64,000 bases of DNA from Sphingobacterium sp. B16(2022) (GTDB lineage Bacteria; Bacteroidota; Bacteroidia; Sphingobacteriales; Sphingobacteriaceae), in NCBI RefSeq assembly GCF_012030425.1, contig NZ_JAAUVN010000001.1:248001-312000 (forward strand), written 5' to 3'. The first letter of the stretch is position 1. Each line of letters starts with the position of its first letter. Under the pieces are notes generated by a model, which made no database searches, was not told the origin of the DNA, and worked only from the letters and a program-made list of their open reading frames with translations. Position numbers and translations under genes: made by a program. Positions 26,910 through 35,130 of the stretch are shown here, one piece after another.

Positions 26910-27857
26910 ATGAGAATATTAGCAAATGATGGTATCGATCCAGCTGGAAAACAACTTTTGGAGGATGCCGGATTTGAAGTAGATACAAATCATATTCCGC
27001 AGGAAGAATTAGCGGAAAAATTACAAGCTTACGATGCCATTACGGTACGTAGTGCAACGAAAGTTAGACAGGCTTTAATTGATGTTTGTCCAAACCTAAA
27101 AGTGATCGGACGTGGTGGCGTCGGCATGGATAATATTGATGTCGACTACGCACGCTCCAAAGGAATAGCGGTGTTGAATACACCAGCTGCTTCTTCCTTA
27201 TCTGTTGCAGAATTGGTATTTGCTCATTTATTAAATGGAGTACGTTTCCTTTATGATTCAAACCGTCAAATGCCTTTATCTGGGGAGAGTAAGTTTGGTG
27301 CTTTGAAAAAAGCATATGCAGGCGGAACTGAACTGAGAGGGAAAACATTGGGTGTGGTTGGTTTTGGACGTATTGGACGTGAGACAGCGAAGATTGGATT
27401 GGGTCTTGGGATGGATATTGTGTATTATGATCTAGCTGATGGGCCTAAAACGTTAACTTTATCCCTGACTCAAGGATTTGAAGTGGAATTACCAGTAGAT
27501 CAAGTATCCATGGAGGATTTATTGAAAACTTCTGATTTTATTACTTTGCATGTTCCTTTCTTAGATAAGCCAGCAATAGGTCAAGCTGAATTTGCATTGT
27601 TGAAAGATCAAGTTGGTTTAGTTAATGCTGCCCGTGGTGGTGTAATTGATGAACTTGCTTTAATCGAAGCCTTGGATTCTGGTAAGGTAGCTTTTGCGGG
27701 ATTAGATGTCTTTGACAATGAGCCTACTCCGAGATTGGAGATTTTGAAACATCCAAAAATTTCTTTGACACCACATATTGGTGCCGCAACAAATGAAGCG
27801 CAAGAACGTATCGGTGTTGAATTGGCACAATTGATTATCGAGAATCTTAATAAGTAA
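26910..27857 (+). CDS. serA: D-3-phosphoglycerate dehydrogenase-type enzyme, short form
   Basis: 315 aa D-2-hydroxyacid dehydrogenase: NAD-binding motif GVVGFGRIGRETAKIG near residue 149, Arg in NAARGGVIDE, Glu in GLDVFDNEPTP, and His in SLTPHIGAATNEAQERIG. It has no C-terminal ACT or intervening domain, so it is the short SerA common in Bacteroidota and probably not inhibited by serine through ACT. Its place directly after serC supports 3-phosphoglycerate oxidation as the reaction. A terminator follows. Confidence 0.93.
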   Translation: MRILANDGIDPAGKQLLEDAGFEVDTNHIPQEELAEKLQAYDAITVRSATKVRQALIDVCPNLKVIGRGGVGMDNIDVDYARSKGIAVLNTPAASSLSVAELVFAHLLNGVRFLYDSNRQMPLSGESKFGALKKAYAGGTELRGKTLGVVGFGRIGRETAKIGLGLGMDIVYYDLADGPKTLTLSLTQGFEVELPVDQVSMEDLLKTSDFITLHVPFLDKPAIGQAEFALLKDQVGLVNAARGGVIDELALIEALDSGKVAFAGLDVFDNEPTPRLEILKHPKISLTPHIGAATNEAQERIGVELAQLIIENLNK

Positions 27858-27876
27858 TTCTTCCGCATAATAAAAT

Positions 27877-27918
27877 GATGCGGCACAAAAACATTATGTA
27901 TTTGTGCCGCATTTTTTT
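27877..27918 (+). terminator. Terminator after serC-serA
   Basis: ATGCGGCACAAA (27877-27888) pairs with TTTGTGCCGCAT (27900-27911), followed by seven Ts. Confidence 0.88.
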
Positions 27919-27978
27919 GCAAAAAAACTAAGTAATTGCCTATATTCACGGCAAAATTTAAATATAATGTAATTCAGT

Positions 27979-29292
27979 ATGAAAATTTTAAAATTTGGTG
28001 GTACATCTGTCGGTAGTGCAGAGCGCATCAAAGGGTTGTTAGATATTGTAAACCCTTCTGAGCGTCAAGTTGTGGTGTTGTCAGCTGTGTCTGGGACAAC
28101 AAATGCTTTAGTAGAAATTGGTCAAGCATATCTTGCAGATGATAAGAACTTGGCCAAGGAATTAATAAAGAAGCATAAAGACAAGTACGAAGACCTCATT
28201 AAGGAATTGTTCAAAACTGAAGCTGGATATAAAAACGGCAAGAGCTTAATCGATTCGCATTTTAATTTTATTGAAAGTTTTGCACATGAGATTTTTACTC
28301 CTGTAGAAGATAAGATCATTTTAGCACAGGGGGAGTTGATGTCAACTGCTTTATTCCATTTTCATCTAACAGAAATAAATGTTCCTTCCGTATTATTACC
28401 GGCATTAGATTTTATGAAGATTGATGAAGATAATGAGCCTGTGGTAGACTATATAACAGAGAAATTGACTCCTTTGCTTGCCAATTATCCTGATAATACG
28501 TTGTTTATAACGCAGGGCTTTATTTGCCGTAATTCTTTTGGTGAGGTAGATAATCTACGTCGTGGAGGATCGGATTATACTGCATCATTAATTGGTGCCG
28601 CGATTGGAGCTGAAGAGGTTCAGATCTGGACCGATATCGACGGAATGCATAATAATGATCCGAGAATCGTAAAGAATACAACCCCAATTGCGCATTTGAG
28701 TTTTGACGAAGCGGCAGAATTAGCTTATTTCGGTGCAAAAATTTTACATCCGCAATCGGTATTTCCTGCTCAAAAATATAATGTACCCGTTCGCTTGTTG
28801 AATACGATGGATCCTCAGGCTAAAGGTACGCTTATTAGTAAAGAAGGTGGTCAAAAGGGTAGTATTCGTGCAATAGCCGCTAAAGATGGAATCACAGCTA
28901 TTCATATTCATTCTTCACGTATGCTTTTGGCCTATGGTTTTTTACGTCGTGTATTTGAAATATTTGAACGTTATAAGACACCAATAGATATGATTACAAC
29001 ATCGGAGGTTGCTGTTTCTGTAACGATAGACGATACGAAAAATCTACAGGATATTATTAAAGAAGTCGAAGATTTTGGGACTGTGTCGGTGGATGAACAT
29101 CAAACCATCGTATGTGTGGTAGGTGATTTTGACTTGAATACACATGGGTATGCGGCCCGAGTATTGGATGCTGTAAAACACTTACCGGTCCGAATGATTT
29201 CATATGGAGGTTCGGATTATAATGTATCAGTTCTGTTGGACACGGATCATAAAGTGGAAGCATTACGCTCGTTACACAACCGTTTATTTTAA
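27979..29292 (+). CDS. lysC: Aspartate kinase
   Basis: 437 aa monofunctional aspartokinase. The kinase domain begins MKILKFGGTSVGSAERI and includes VVLSAVSGTTNAL, TQGFICRNSFGEVDNLRRGGSDYTASLIGAAIGAEEVQIWTD-type segments, with two ACT regions in the C-terminal third (MITTSEVAVSVTIDD and TIVCVVGDFDLN). It phosphorylates aspartate at the entry to lysine, threonine and methionine synthesis; the ACT domains suggest feedback control, probably by lysine. lysA follows 14 bp downstream. Confidence 0.95.
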   Translation: MKILKFGGTSVGSAERIKGLLDIVNPSERQVVVLSAVSGTTNALVEIGQAYLADDKNLAKELIKKHKDKYEDLIKELFKTEAGYKNGKSLIDSHFNFIESFAHEIFTPVEDKIILAQGELMSTALFHFHLTEINVPSVLLPALDFMKIDEDNEPVVDYITEKLTPLLANYPDNTLFITQGFICRNSFGEVDNLRRGGSDYTASLIGAAIGAEEVQIWTDIDGMHNNDPRIVKNTTPIAHLSFDEAAELAYFGAKILHPQSVFPAQKYNVPVRLLNTMDPQAKGTLISKEGGQKGSIRAIAAKDGITAIHIHSSRMLLAYGFLRRVFEIFERYKTPIDMITTSEVAVSVTIDDTKNLQDIIKEVEDFGTVSVDEHQTIVCVVGDFDLNTHGYAARVLDAVKHLPVRMISYGGSDYNVSVLLDTDHKVEALRSLHNRLF

Positions 29293-29306
29293 TTGAAATA
29301 ACCAAA

Positions 29307-30470
29307 ATGAAAAATGAAAATATAGAGAGTCAGTTCGTAGGAAAGGAAACTCCTTTTTATTACTACGACCTGAACGTTTTGGAAGAAACGTTGGATGCGG
29401 CTTATGCCGCTTCCAGTAAGCGTGGATTCCATGTGCATTTTGCTTTGAAATCAAATTTCAACAGCCGTTTGCTTGAAATGATCCAAAGTAAAGGTTTTGG
29501 AGCAGATTGTGTAAGTGGAAATGAGGTGCAACAGGCTATTAATGCGGGGTTTGATGCAAAAATGATCACTTTTGCTGGTGTAGGTAAGTCTGATAAGGAA
29601 ATTAATCTTGCTTTAGCGCACGATATTTTTGCTTTCAATGTCGAGTCTATTCAGGAATTGGAGGTGATCAATGAGTTGGCTGCTGTTCAGGGAAGAAAAG
29701 CTAAAGTAGCATTACGTATTAATCCTAATGTCGATGCACATACCCATCATTATATCACAACGGGATTAGATGAAAATAAATTTGGTGTTACAAATGCGGA
29801 ACTTGAAAGAGCTGCAGCTGTGATACGGAAGTGTGAGAATATCGAACTTATTGGTTTACATTTTCATATCGGTTCTCAAATAACAGATATGAATGTATTC
29901 AAGAGCCTATGTGTGAAAGTGAATGAATGGAAAAATTGGTTTGAAGAACGTGGTGTCATCATCAAAGTTTTAAATGTTGGAGGTGGACTGGGAGTGGATT
30001 ACCATAACCCAGATACGAATGCAATTCCTGATTTTGAAGCATATTTTGATATTTTTGATAAATTCTTAGAAAGAACTCCACAACAGGAAGTCCATTTTGA
30101 GTTAGGGCGTGCATTAGTTGCGCAATGTGGTTCTTTAATCAGTAAAGTACTTTATGTTAAGAATGGTGTTAAGAAGAACTTTTTAATATTAGATGCAGGT
30201 ATGACTGAATTGATGCGACCTGCATTATATCAGGCTTTTCATAAAATAGAAAAGCTTGGAGATGCAAATGCAACAGAACTTATCAATTATGATGTTGTAG
30301 GACCTATCTGCGAAAGCTCCGATTGCTTTGGAAAAGAGGTCACATTGCCATTATCGAAAAGAGGAGATCTTGTTGCTATACGTACCGCTGGTGCATATGG
30401 TGAAGTAATGTCTTCACGCTATAATCTCAGAGAGGAGATTCGCTATGTATATAGCGACGAATTAGTCTAA
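29307..30470 (+). CDS. lysA: Diaminopimelate decarboxylase
   Basis: 387 aa PLP enzyme with an alanine-racemase-type barrel. The PLP lysine is in VHFALKSNFNSRLL (K49); other signatures are GADCVSGNEVQQA, LHFHIGSQITDMN, VLNVGGGLGVDYHN, GPICESSDCFGKE and the C-terminal AGAYGEVMSSRYNLR. It removes CO2 from meso-diaminopimelate to give lysine, and is encoded right after aspartate kinase, giving an operon that joins first and last steps of the pathway. Terminator downstream. Confidence 0.96.
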   Translation: MKNENIESQFVGKETPFYYYDLNVLEETLDAAYAASSKRGFHVHFALKSNFNSRLLEMIQSKGFGADCVSGNEVQQAINAGFDAKMITFAGVGKSDKEINLALAHDIFAFNVESIQELEVINELAAVQGRKAKVALRINPNVDAHTHHYITTGLDENKFGVTNAELERAAAVIRKCENIELIGLHFHIGSQITDMNVFKSLCVKVNEWKNWFEERGVIIKVLNVGGGLGVDYHNPDTNAIPDFEAYFDIFDKFLERTPQQEVHFELGRALVAQCGSLISKVLYVKNGVKKNFLILDAGMTELMRPALYQAFHKIEKLGDANATELINYDVVGPICESSDCFGKEVTLPLSKRGDLVAIRTAGAYGEVMSSRYNLREEIRYVYSDELV

Positions 30471-30493
30471 AACTACCCAATGAAAATAGAACT

Positions 30494-30524
30494 GGCTTAA
30501 ACTACTGATAGTTTAAGCCTTTTC
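30494..30524 (+). terminator. Terminator after lysC-lysA
   Basis: GGCTTAAACTA (30494-30504) and TAGTTTAAGCC (30509-30519), 4-nt loop, followed by TTTTCG TTTT. Confidence 0.8.
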
Positions 30525-30603
30525 GTTTTGTAGGAATACTTGTTTTTCATTTGCAGAATAAATGGAATAGCGAAATATATTTCTGTTTTGCTACACATCC
30601 TTG

Positions 30604-30611
30604 TACCTTTG
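30604..30611 (+). promoter_or_regulatory. -7-like element abutting the TPR gene start
   Basis: TACCTTTG ends only 3 nt before the ATG at 30615. If used, transcription would start at or next to the start codon, giving a leaderless mRNA. No TTG at the consensus distance was found, so the call is tentative. Confidence 0.3.
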
Positions 30612-30614
30612 TAT

Positions 30615-31838
30615 ATGCAACAGATTCAACATATACTTCGAAAATTATTTAGTGAGGAGCGGATTAGAGTAGATTTTAATGTAAAGGGAGGGGCTACTAC
30701 TTTACTCGCTAGTTTTGCATATTTACCGATCCGGGAGCTTTTAAATTTTAATATTAACATAAAAGAAGAGTATCAAGATATTTTGAATGAATTGGACGTT
30801 GCTAAGGAATTGGAACCTGTTGCGTCACTTTTGTTAAAAGGTATGTTAAGTATGCAGGCCGGTCATGATGATGCAACCAAATATCTTTATGAGGCTCAAA
30901 AAGTCCAGGTAACAGCATTAGGATATAGTTATTTGGCATTATGCTATTTTATGAAAGGAGATTTTGATAAGTCTATTCAGATTTATTCAAATGCGATTAC
31001 TGATTTCCCCAAAGAACCTTATTTTTATGCCTGTCGCTGTGTACTGAATCGATGTTTAGATGATGATGAGGGAGCTTTTTATGATTATCAAGTCGCAAAA
31101 CGTCTCGATTTCAATTATCACAGTATGCTAGAGTGGCATGAGCATCTTTCCTATTTAGAAACCCTTAAAATGGATCAGCTGGAACTTCAGGAATTGGAAA
31201 GCACTTGGGAACAAGATCCAGAACGATTAGATGTCTTAACGAAGCTCGCTTTGGAATATGTACACATTTATGATTATCAAAAAGCTATTCGTTTGTATTC
31301 TCAAGGAATCAATATGGCGGATAATCAAGCAGAATGGTATGTTTATCGTGCGGCAATCTACAGCAAATTAACTTTGTATATAGAAGCCCTTGAGGATTGT
31401 AATCAAGCTTTATCAATTGATGAAAATTGTGTTTCTGCTTATATTTTACGAGCAAAGTTATTGGAATGTCTACACGAACATGACGCCGCGCTTGAGGATT
31501 ATAGGAAAGCAGCCTCTCTGAATCCTGAACATACTGCCATATATGAGGAGCGGGCTTCGCTTTTTGAAAGATTAGGTAAATTTGAAGATGCAATCGTCGA
31601 TTATTCTAAATTGATCGCCTTAATGAAGGATGACTTTTATCCGTATGTACTTCGAGCAGATATGTTCGAACGTATAGGAAAGCAGGAGGAGGCTTTGTTG
31701 GATTATAATCGTGCTATAGACTTGAATCCTTACTATTCAGATCTTTATCAGTATCGTGCTGCAATACGGGAATCTTTAGGTGATAAGGTAGGCGCTGAAT
31801 CTGATTTACAAAAATTCGAAGAGTTGGATGAAGAGTAA
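30615..31838 (+). CDS. Tetratricopeptide repeat protein
   Basis: 407 aa from ATG 30615 (MQQIQHILRKLFSEERIRVDF); the open frame extends upstream to 30540 with a hydrophobic, atypical stretch. At least eight TPR units follow, for example ALGYSYLALCYFMKGDFDKSIQIYSNAI, AEWYVYRAAIYSKLTLYIEALEDCNQAL and PYVLRADMFERIGKQEEALLDYNRAI. No signal peptide. TPRs form protein-interaction solenoids; the partner is unknown. Monocistronic between the lysA terminator and a convergent porin gene. Confidence 0.88.
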   Translation: MQQIQHILRKLFSEERIRVDFNVKGGATTLLASFAYLPIRELLNFNINIKEEYQDILNELDVAKELEPVASLLLKGMLSMQAGHDDATKYLYEAQKVQVTALGYSYLALCYFMKGDFDKSIQIYSNAITDFPKEPYFYACRCVLNRCLDDDEGAFYDYQVAKRLDFNYHSMLEWHEHLSYLETLKMDQLELQELESTWEQDPERLDVLTKLALEYVHIYDYQKAIRLYSQGINMADNQAEWYVYRAAIYSKLTLYIEALEDCNQALSIDENCVSAYILRAKLLECLHEHDAALEDYRKAASLNPEHTAIYEERASLFERLGKFEDAIVDYSKLIALMKDDFYPYVLRADMFERIGKQEEALLDYNRAIDLNPYYSDLYQYRAAIRESLGDKVGAESDLQKFEELDEE

Positions 31839-31846
31839 TAGAAAAT

Positions 31847-31880
31847 AAAAAGGTTCAGTTTTAACAACTGAACCTTTTTA
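31847..31880. terminator. Bidirectional terminator between TPR and porin genes
   Basis: AAAAAGGTTCAGTT pairs with AACTGAACCTTTTT; T-runs follow in both directions, serving both convergent genes. Confidence 0.85.
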
Positions 31881-31883
31881 TTT

Positions 31884-33077
31884 TTAAATTCCTAACTCAA
31901 CCTGAAATAGAAACCCCCAGGAGTTCTTTTGATCGGCATTGTCAAATTGACCATCTTTAAAAGTATAATTACCACTCAAATTGAATTTTAAGCGATGTGC
32001 TTTCATATATTTGTTGATACCTGCTTCAATAATTTCTGTTTGTTTTTCATATGCCCGAATATCTTTGTGAGGTTGGACAAAGGTATATCGGCTTACCACC
32101 TCGTATCCATGATTCATCAGGTAAGACATCTGTTGATTAACTCCAAAACCTTTATAAGCATAGGCGGTATTTCCCTGTAAATCAATATTCATTGGATTGT
32201 CGACATCACGACGCATATACTCGGCTTGATAAGCAAAACCCTGATATTTAAAAATTGCATCTATAAAGCTGGTCTTTAAAGTAAAAGGATTTTCAACATA
32301 TTTACCCGTTTGACCACCTATACGGGTTGTTCTGTCGTTAAAGCTGTAACCTCCACCAATAGATAGTTTTGGTGTTTCTTCACGCTCTATGTCCCCTTCG
32401 GAATAATCGCCTCCATTTTCAAAATTGCCGAATGGTAAAAATTCTACCCTACCTGTGTAAGATAAGCCTCCATCTGTTCCGCTTGCAGCTCTGCCTTCAC
32501 CTGTTGATATAGCAACTTTTGCATTAATAGGTACTTCGCCAATTTTTTTACTCAGATTGGCACTCATACCGAAATCACGATCTAAAGTAAACCTGGTATT
32601 CACTAGGGAACGATCTGCAAACTGGAGCTGTCCAGATGAATTGACGCGTTGCCTATTTCCTGGTAATTTGTTTTGACCGAAACTGATGTAGAAATCGTCA
32701 GTAAAGTTATAGAATACAACGGCATCACGTACAATATTTGGAATACCAGTTTCATCGAAATCTTGATCACTTCTTGTAAAAGCTAATTGTAATGAGTAGC
32801 TAATCTTAGGCGTGTAGATGTAACCATCGACCCGCATTCTAAGTCTACGTACACGCGCATCCCATTCTCCGTTCTTTTCTCCGTCTAATTTTTCTGTGAA
32901 ACCGGCACGGTTTTGCATTCTAAATCTGAAGTTTGTGTAGAAAAGGGAATCTTTGCTATGGAATTGAATTCCTTTGAAATTTAAGATAGTAGCTCTATCA
33001 TCTCGTTCTTGCGCTTTTGTGGCACAGGCTAAGGTCGCTAGTAAGGCTGTAAGGGTAACAATTTTTGTTGCTCTCAT
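31884..33077 (-). CDS. OprP/OprO-like outer membrane porin
   Basis: 397 aa with a signal peptide ending near residue 22 (ACATKAQ) and a beta-barrel with alternating strands and aromatic girdle residues (FRFRMQNRAGFTEKL, RRLRMRVDGYIYTPKISYSLQLAFTRSDQDF, DFYISFGQNKLPGNRQRVNSS), ending in FQVELGI. This pattern matches the phosphate-selective porin O/P family of Bacteroidota. Anion preference is a family guess. No transporter gene is adjacent, unlike the second porin of this family at 50095-51246. Confidence 0.85.
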   Translation of the reverse strand: MRATKIVTLTALLATLACATKAQERDDRATILNFKGIQFHSKDSLFYTNFRFRMQNRAGFTEKLDGEKNGEWDARVRRLRMRVDGYIYTPKISYSLQLAFTRSDQDFDETGIPNIVRDAVVFYNFTDDFYISFGQNKLPGNRQRVNSSGQLQFADRSLVNTRFTLDRDFGMSANLSKKIGEVPINAKVAISTGEGRAASGTDGGLSYTGRVEFLPFGNFENGGDYSEGDIEREETPKLSIGGGYSFNDRTTRIGGQTGKYVENPFTLKTSFIDAIFKYQGFAYQAEYMRRDVDNPMNIDLQGNTAYAYKGFGVNQQMSYLMNHGYEVVSRYTFVQPHKDIRAYEKQTEIIEAGINKYMKAHRLKFNLSGNYTFKDGQFDNADQKNSWGFLFQVELGI

Positions 33078-33401
33078 TCGTCTTTAAAAAAAATATTATA
33101 GTAAGGGTTGTGTGTACTTAAATTATAACAGTTTAATTTGCTTGTAAAAAATAGCGTATTAATAAAATAATATTTTTAGCATCTATCTATAAAAGATACG
33201 GATTAATCATGATTCTTACGGATAGAACTTTATATATTATATGCGTGCGACAGTCATTTTAGCTAAATCCAATGTCAGTGATTCTATTCTTGACAAGAAA
33301 CTAAGTATAAAACAAAGTGATTTGCTGCTGTTTTTTTATTTTCAAACACAAAGATAATAATCTAATTGAATAGAGGAGAAAAATGAGATGAAATGATAAG
33401 T
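33078..33401. other. Intergenic region upstream of the porin, downstream of rpoN
   Basis: 324 bp between the porin start and the rpoN terminator. It must hold the porin promoter. A 38-codon ATG frame at 33241-33357 has no convincing features. Nothing else recognised. Confidence 0.45.
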
Positions 33402-33428
33402 AAAAGGCCACTTTATAGGTGGCCTTTT
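33402..33428 (-). terminator. Terminator of rpoN
   Basis: AAAAGGCCAC (33402-33411) and GTGGCCTTTT (33419-33428) form a 10-bp stem just after the rpoN stop; the T-run on the minus strand is part of the stem. Confidence 0.7.
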
Positions 33429-33433
33429 ACTTA

Positions 33434-34900
33434 TTATAATTCTTTACGTAAACGTGCAACAGGTATATTGAGTGCTTCGCGATATTTTGCAACGGTACGT
33501 CTAGCGATATTGTAACCTTTATCTTTTAAGATTTCGGTCAGCTTTTCATCAGCAAGAGGTTTGCGTTTATCTTCATTTGCGATGCATTCTTCTAAGATCT
33601 TTTTAACTTCTTTATTGGATACTTCTTCTCCAGATTCTGTTTGAATAGCTTCGGAGAAAAATGATTTAAGAAGAAATGTGCCAAATTCTGTTTGTACATA
33701 TTTTGAGTTGGCAACACGGGATACAGTCGAGATATCCATACCTATGCGATCTGCAATATCTTTTAATATCATCGGTCTAAGCTTAACATCATCACCTGTT
33801 AAAAAGTAGTCATACTGATACTCCATGATGGCATTCATTGTTTTTAGCAATGTCTGCTGTCTTTGTTTTATCGCATCAATAAACCATTTCGCAGAATCGA
33901 GTTTCTGTTTTACAAACTGAACAGCTTCTTTCATTTTTTTATCCTTTTGATCGGATTTCTCATAATGTTCGAACATGTTCTGGTAAGAACGACTCACACG
34001 TAGTTCTGGTGCATTTCGCCCGTTTAATGTTAGATGAAGTACTCCATCGTTGTTAATGATGTGAAAATCGGGAATGACATGTAACTGTTTACCTGCAACA
34101 GCTCCTGAATCACCTGGTTTTGGATTTAACTTTAGAATTTCATTTACAATATTTTTAAGATCATCTGAGGTTAACCCTAGCGATTTTTCAAGTTTATCAT
34201 AATGCTTCTTGGTAAATTCATCCAAATAATTTTTTACAACTTTAGTTGCCTGAATGATGGTTGGATTATTTTGATCTTTCTTTTGTAATTGTATCAGCAA
34301 GCATTCCTGTAAATCACGAGCTCCGATACCTGCCGGTTCAAAATCTTGAATAACCTTTAACATTTCTAATACTTCGCTTTCAGTAGCGATAACATTTTGA
34401 GAAAACGCAAGGTCATCAATGAGACTTAATATTGGACGACGTAGGTATCCGTCATCATCTAAACTTCCAATAATTTGCTGACCGATTAAGAAATCACGGT
34501 CATCTAAGGCTAGTAAATCGAGCTGTTGTTGTAATTTCTCAAAAAATGAATCTTGTACAGCAATGGGAATCTCTTTTTTATCATCATCTTCGTCAGTATA
34601 ATTATAGTTGTTGGAGTAATCAGTATAATCATCTTCCTGGATATATTCATCTACGTTGAACTCATCGCTGTCGAAGCTTTCTTCACTATCAAAACTCTCA
34701 TCTGGATCGCGATCTGGGTATTCTTCGTTCGGTTCGGCCATGTTTGCTAAACTGCCGTCCTCAAGTGCTGGATTCTCCTCTAATTCTTCTTTAATGCGTG
34801 CGTCCAAAGAGACTGTAGGAACCTGTAAAAGTTTAATAAACTGAATCTGCTGTGGAGATAGTTTTTGTAATAACTTTTGTTGTAAGGTTTGCTTTAACAT
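33434..34900 (-). CDS. rpoN: RNA polymerase sigma-54 factor
   Basis: 488 aa. Region I (about 1-50) is Gln/Leu-rich (TLQQKLLQKLSPQQIQFIKLLQV), region II is unusually acidic (about 50-115, rich in D/E/Y), then the core-binding region and the C-terminal HTH (IADRIGMDISTVSRVANSKYVQTEFG) and RpoN box (ARRTVAKYREALNIP). It recognises GG-N10-GC promoters and requires an AAA+ activator; no activator gene is in the window. Monocistronic, with its own terminator. Confidence 0.97.
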   Translation of the reverse strand: MLKQTLQQKLLQKLSPQQIQFIKLLQVPTVSLDARIKEELEENPALEDGSLANMAEPNEEYPDRDPDESFDSEESFDSDEFNVDEYIQEDDYTDYSNNYNYTDEDDDKKEIPIAVQDSFFEKLQQQLDLLALDDRDFLIGQQIIGSLDDDGYLRRPILSLIDDLAFSQNVIATESEVLEMLKVIQDFEPAGIGARDLQECLLIQLQKKDQNNPTIIQATKVVKNYLDEFTKKHYDKLEKSLGLTSDDLKNIVNEILKLNPKPGDSGAVAGKQLHVIPDFHIINNDGVLHLTLNGRNAPELRVSRSYQNMFEHYEKSDQKDKKMKEAVQFVKQKLDSAKWFIDAIKQRQQTLLKTMNAIMEYQYDYFLTGDDVKLRPMILKDIADRIGMDISTVSRVANSKYVQTEFGTFLLKSFFSEAIQTESGEEVSNKEVKKILEECIANEDKRKPLADEKLTEILKDKGYNIARRTVAKYREALNIPVARLRKEL

Positions 34901-34956
34901 GTTTTTCTATGACTAATTCGAATATAAATTTATATAAATTATATTGATTTAAGAAA

Positions 34957-34964
34957 CAAAAATA
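34957..34964 (-). promoter_or_regulatory. Putative rpoN promoter -7 element
   Basis: TATTTTTG on the minus strand, 57 nt before the rpoN ATG, the same octamer as upstream of rpoD. The -33 element is not evident. Confidence 0.35.
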
Positions 34965-35130
34965 CATAGAAAAGGTATTTGGGTATAATTTTTGTAGCTA
35001 TCTATAATCTTATACTCCTAATTATCAGAATTGGAATAATGAAATGTTAAATTTCGTTAATTCTTCTTTATGACATGTAAAAGCTATTTTTTTTGCTTGT
35101 TTTCACAAAACATTTTTAGACCTTTACCAT

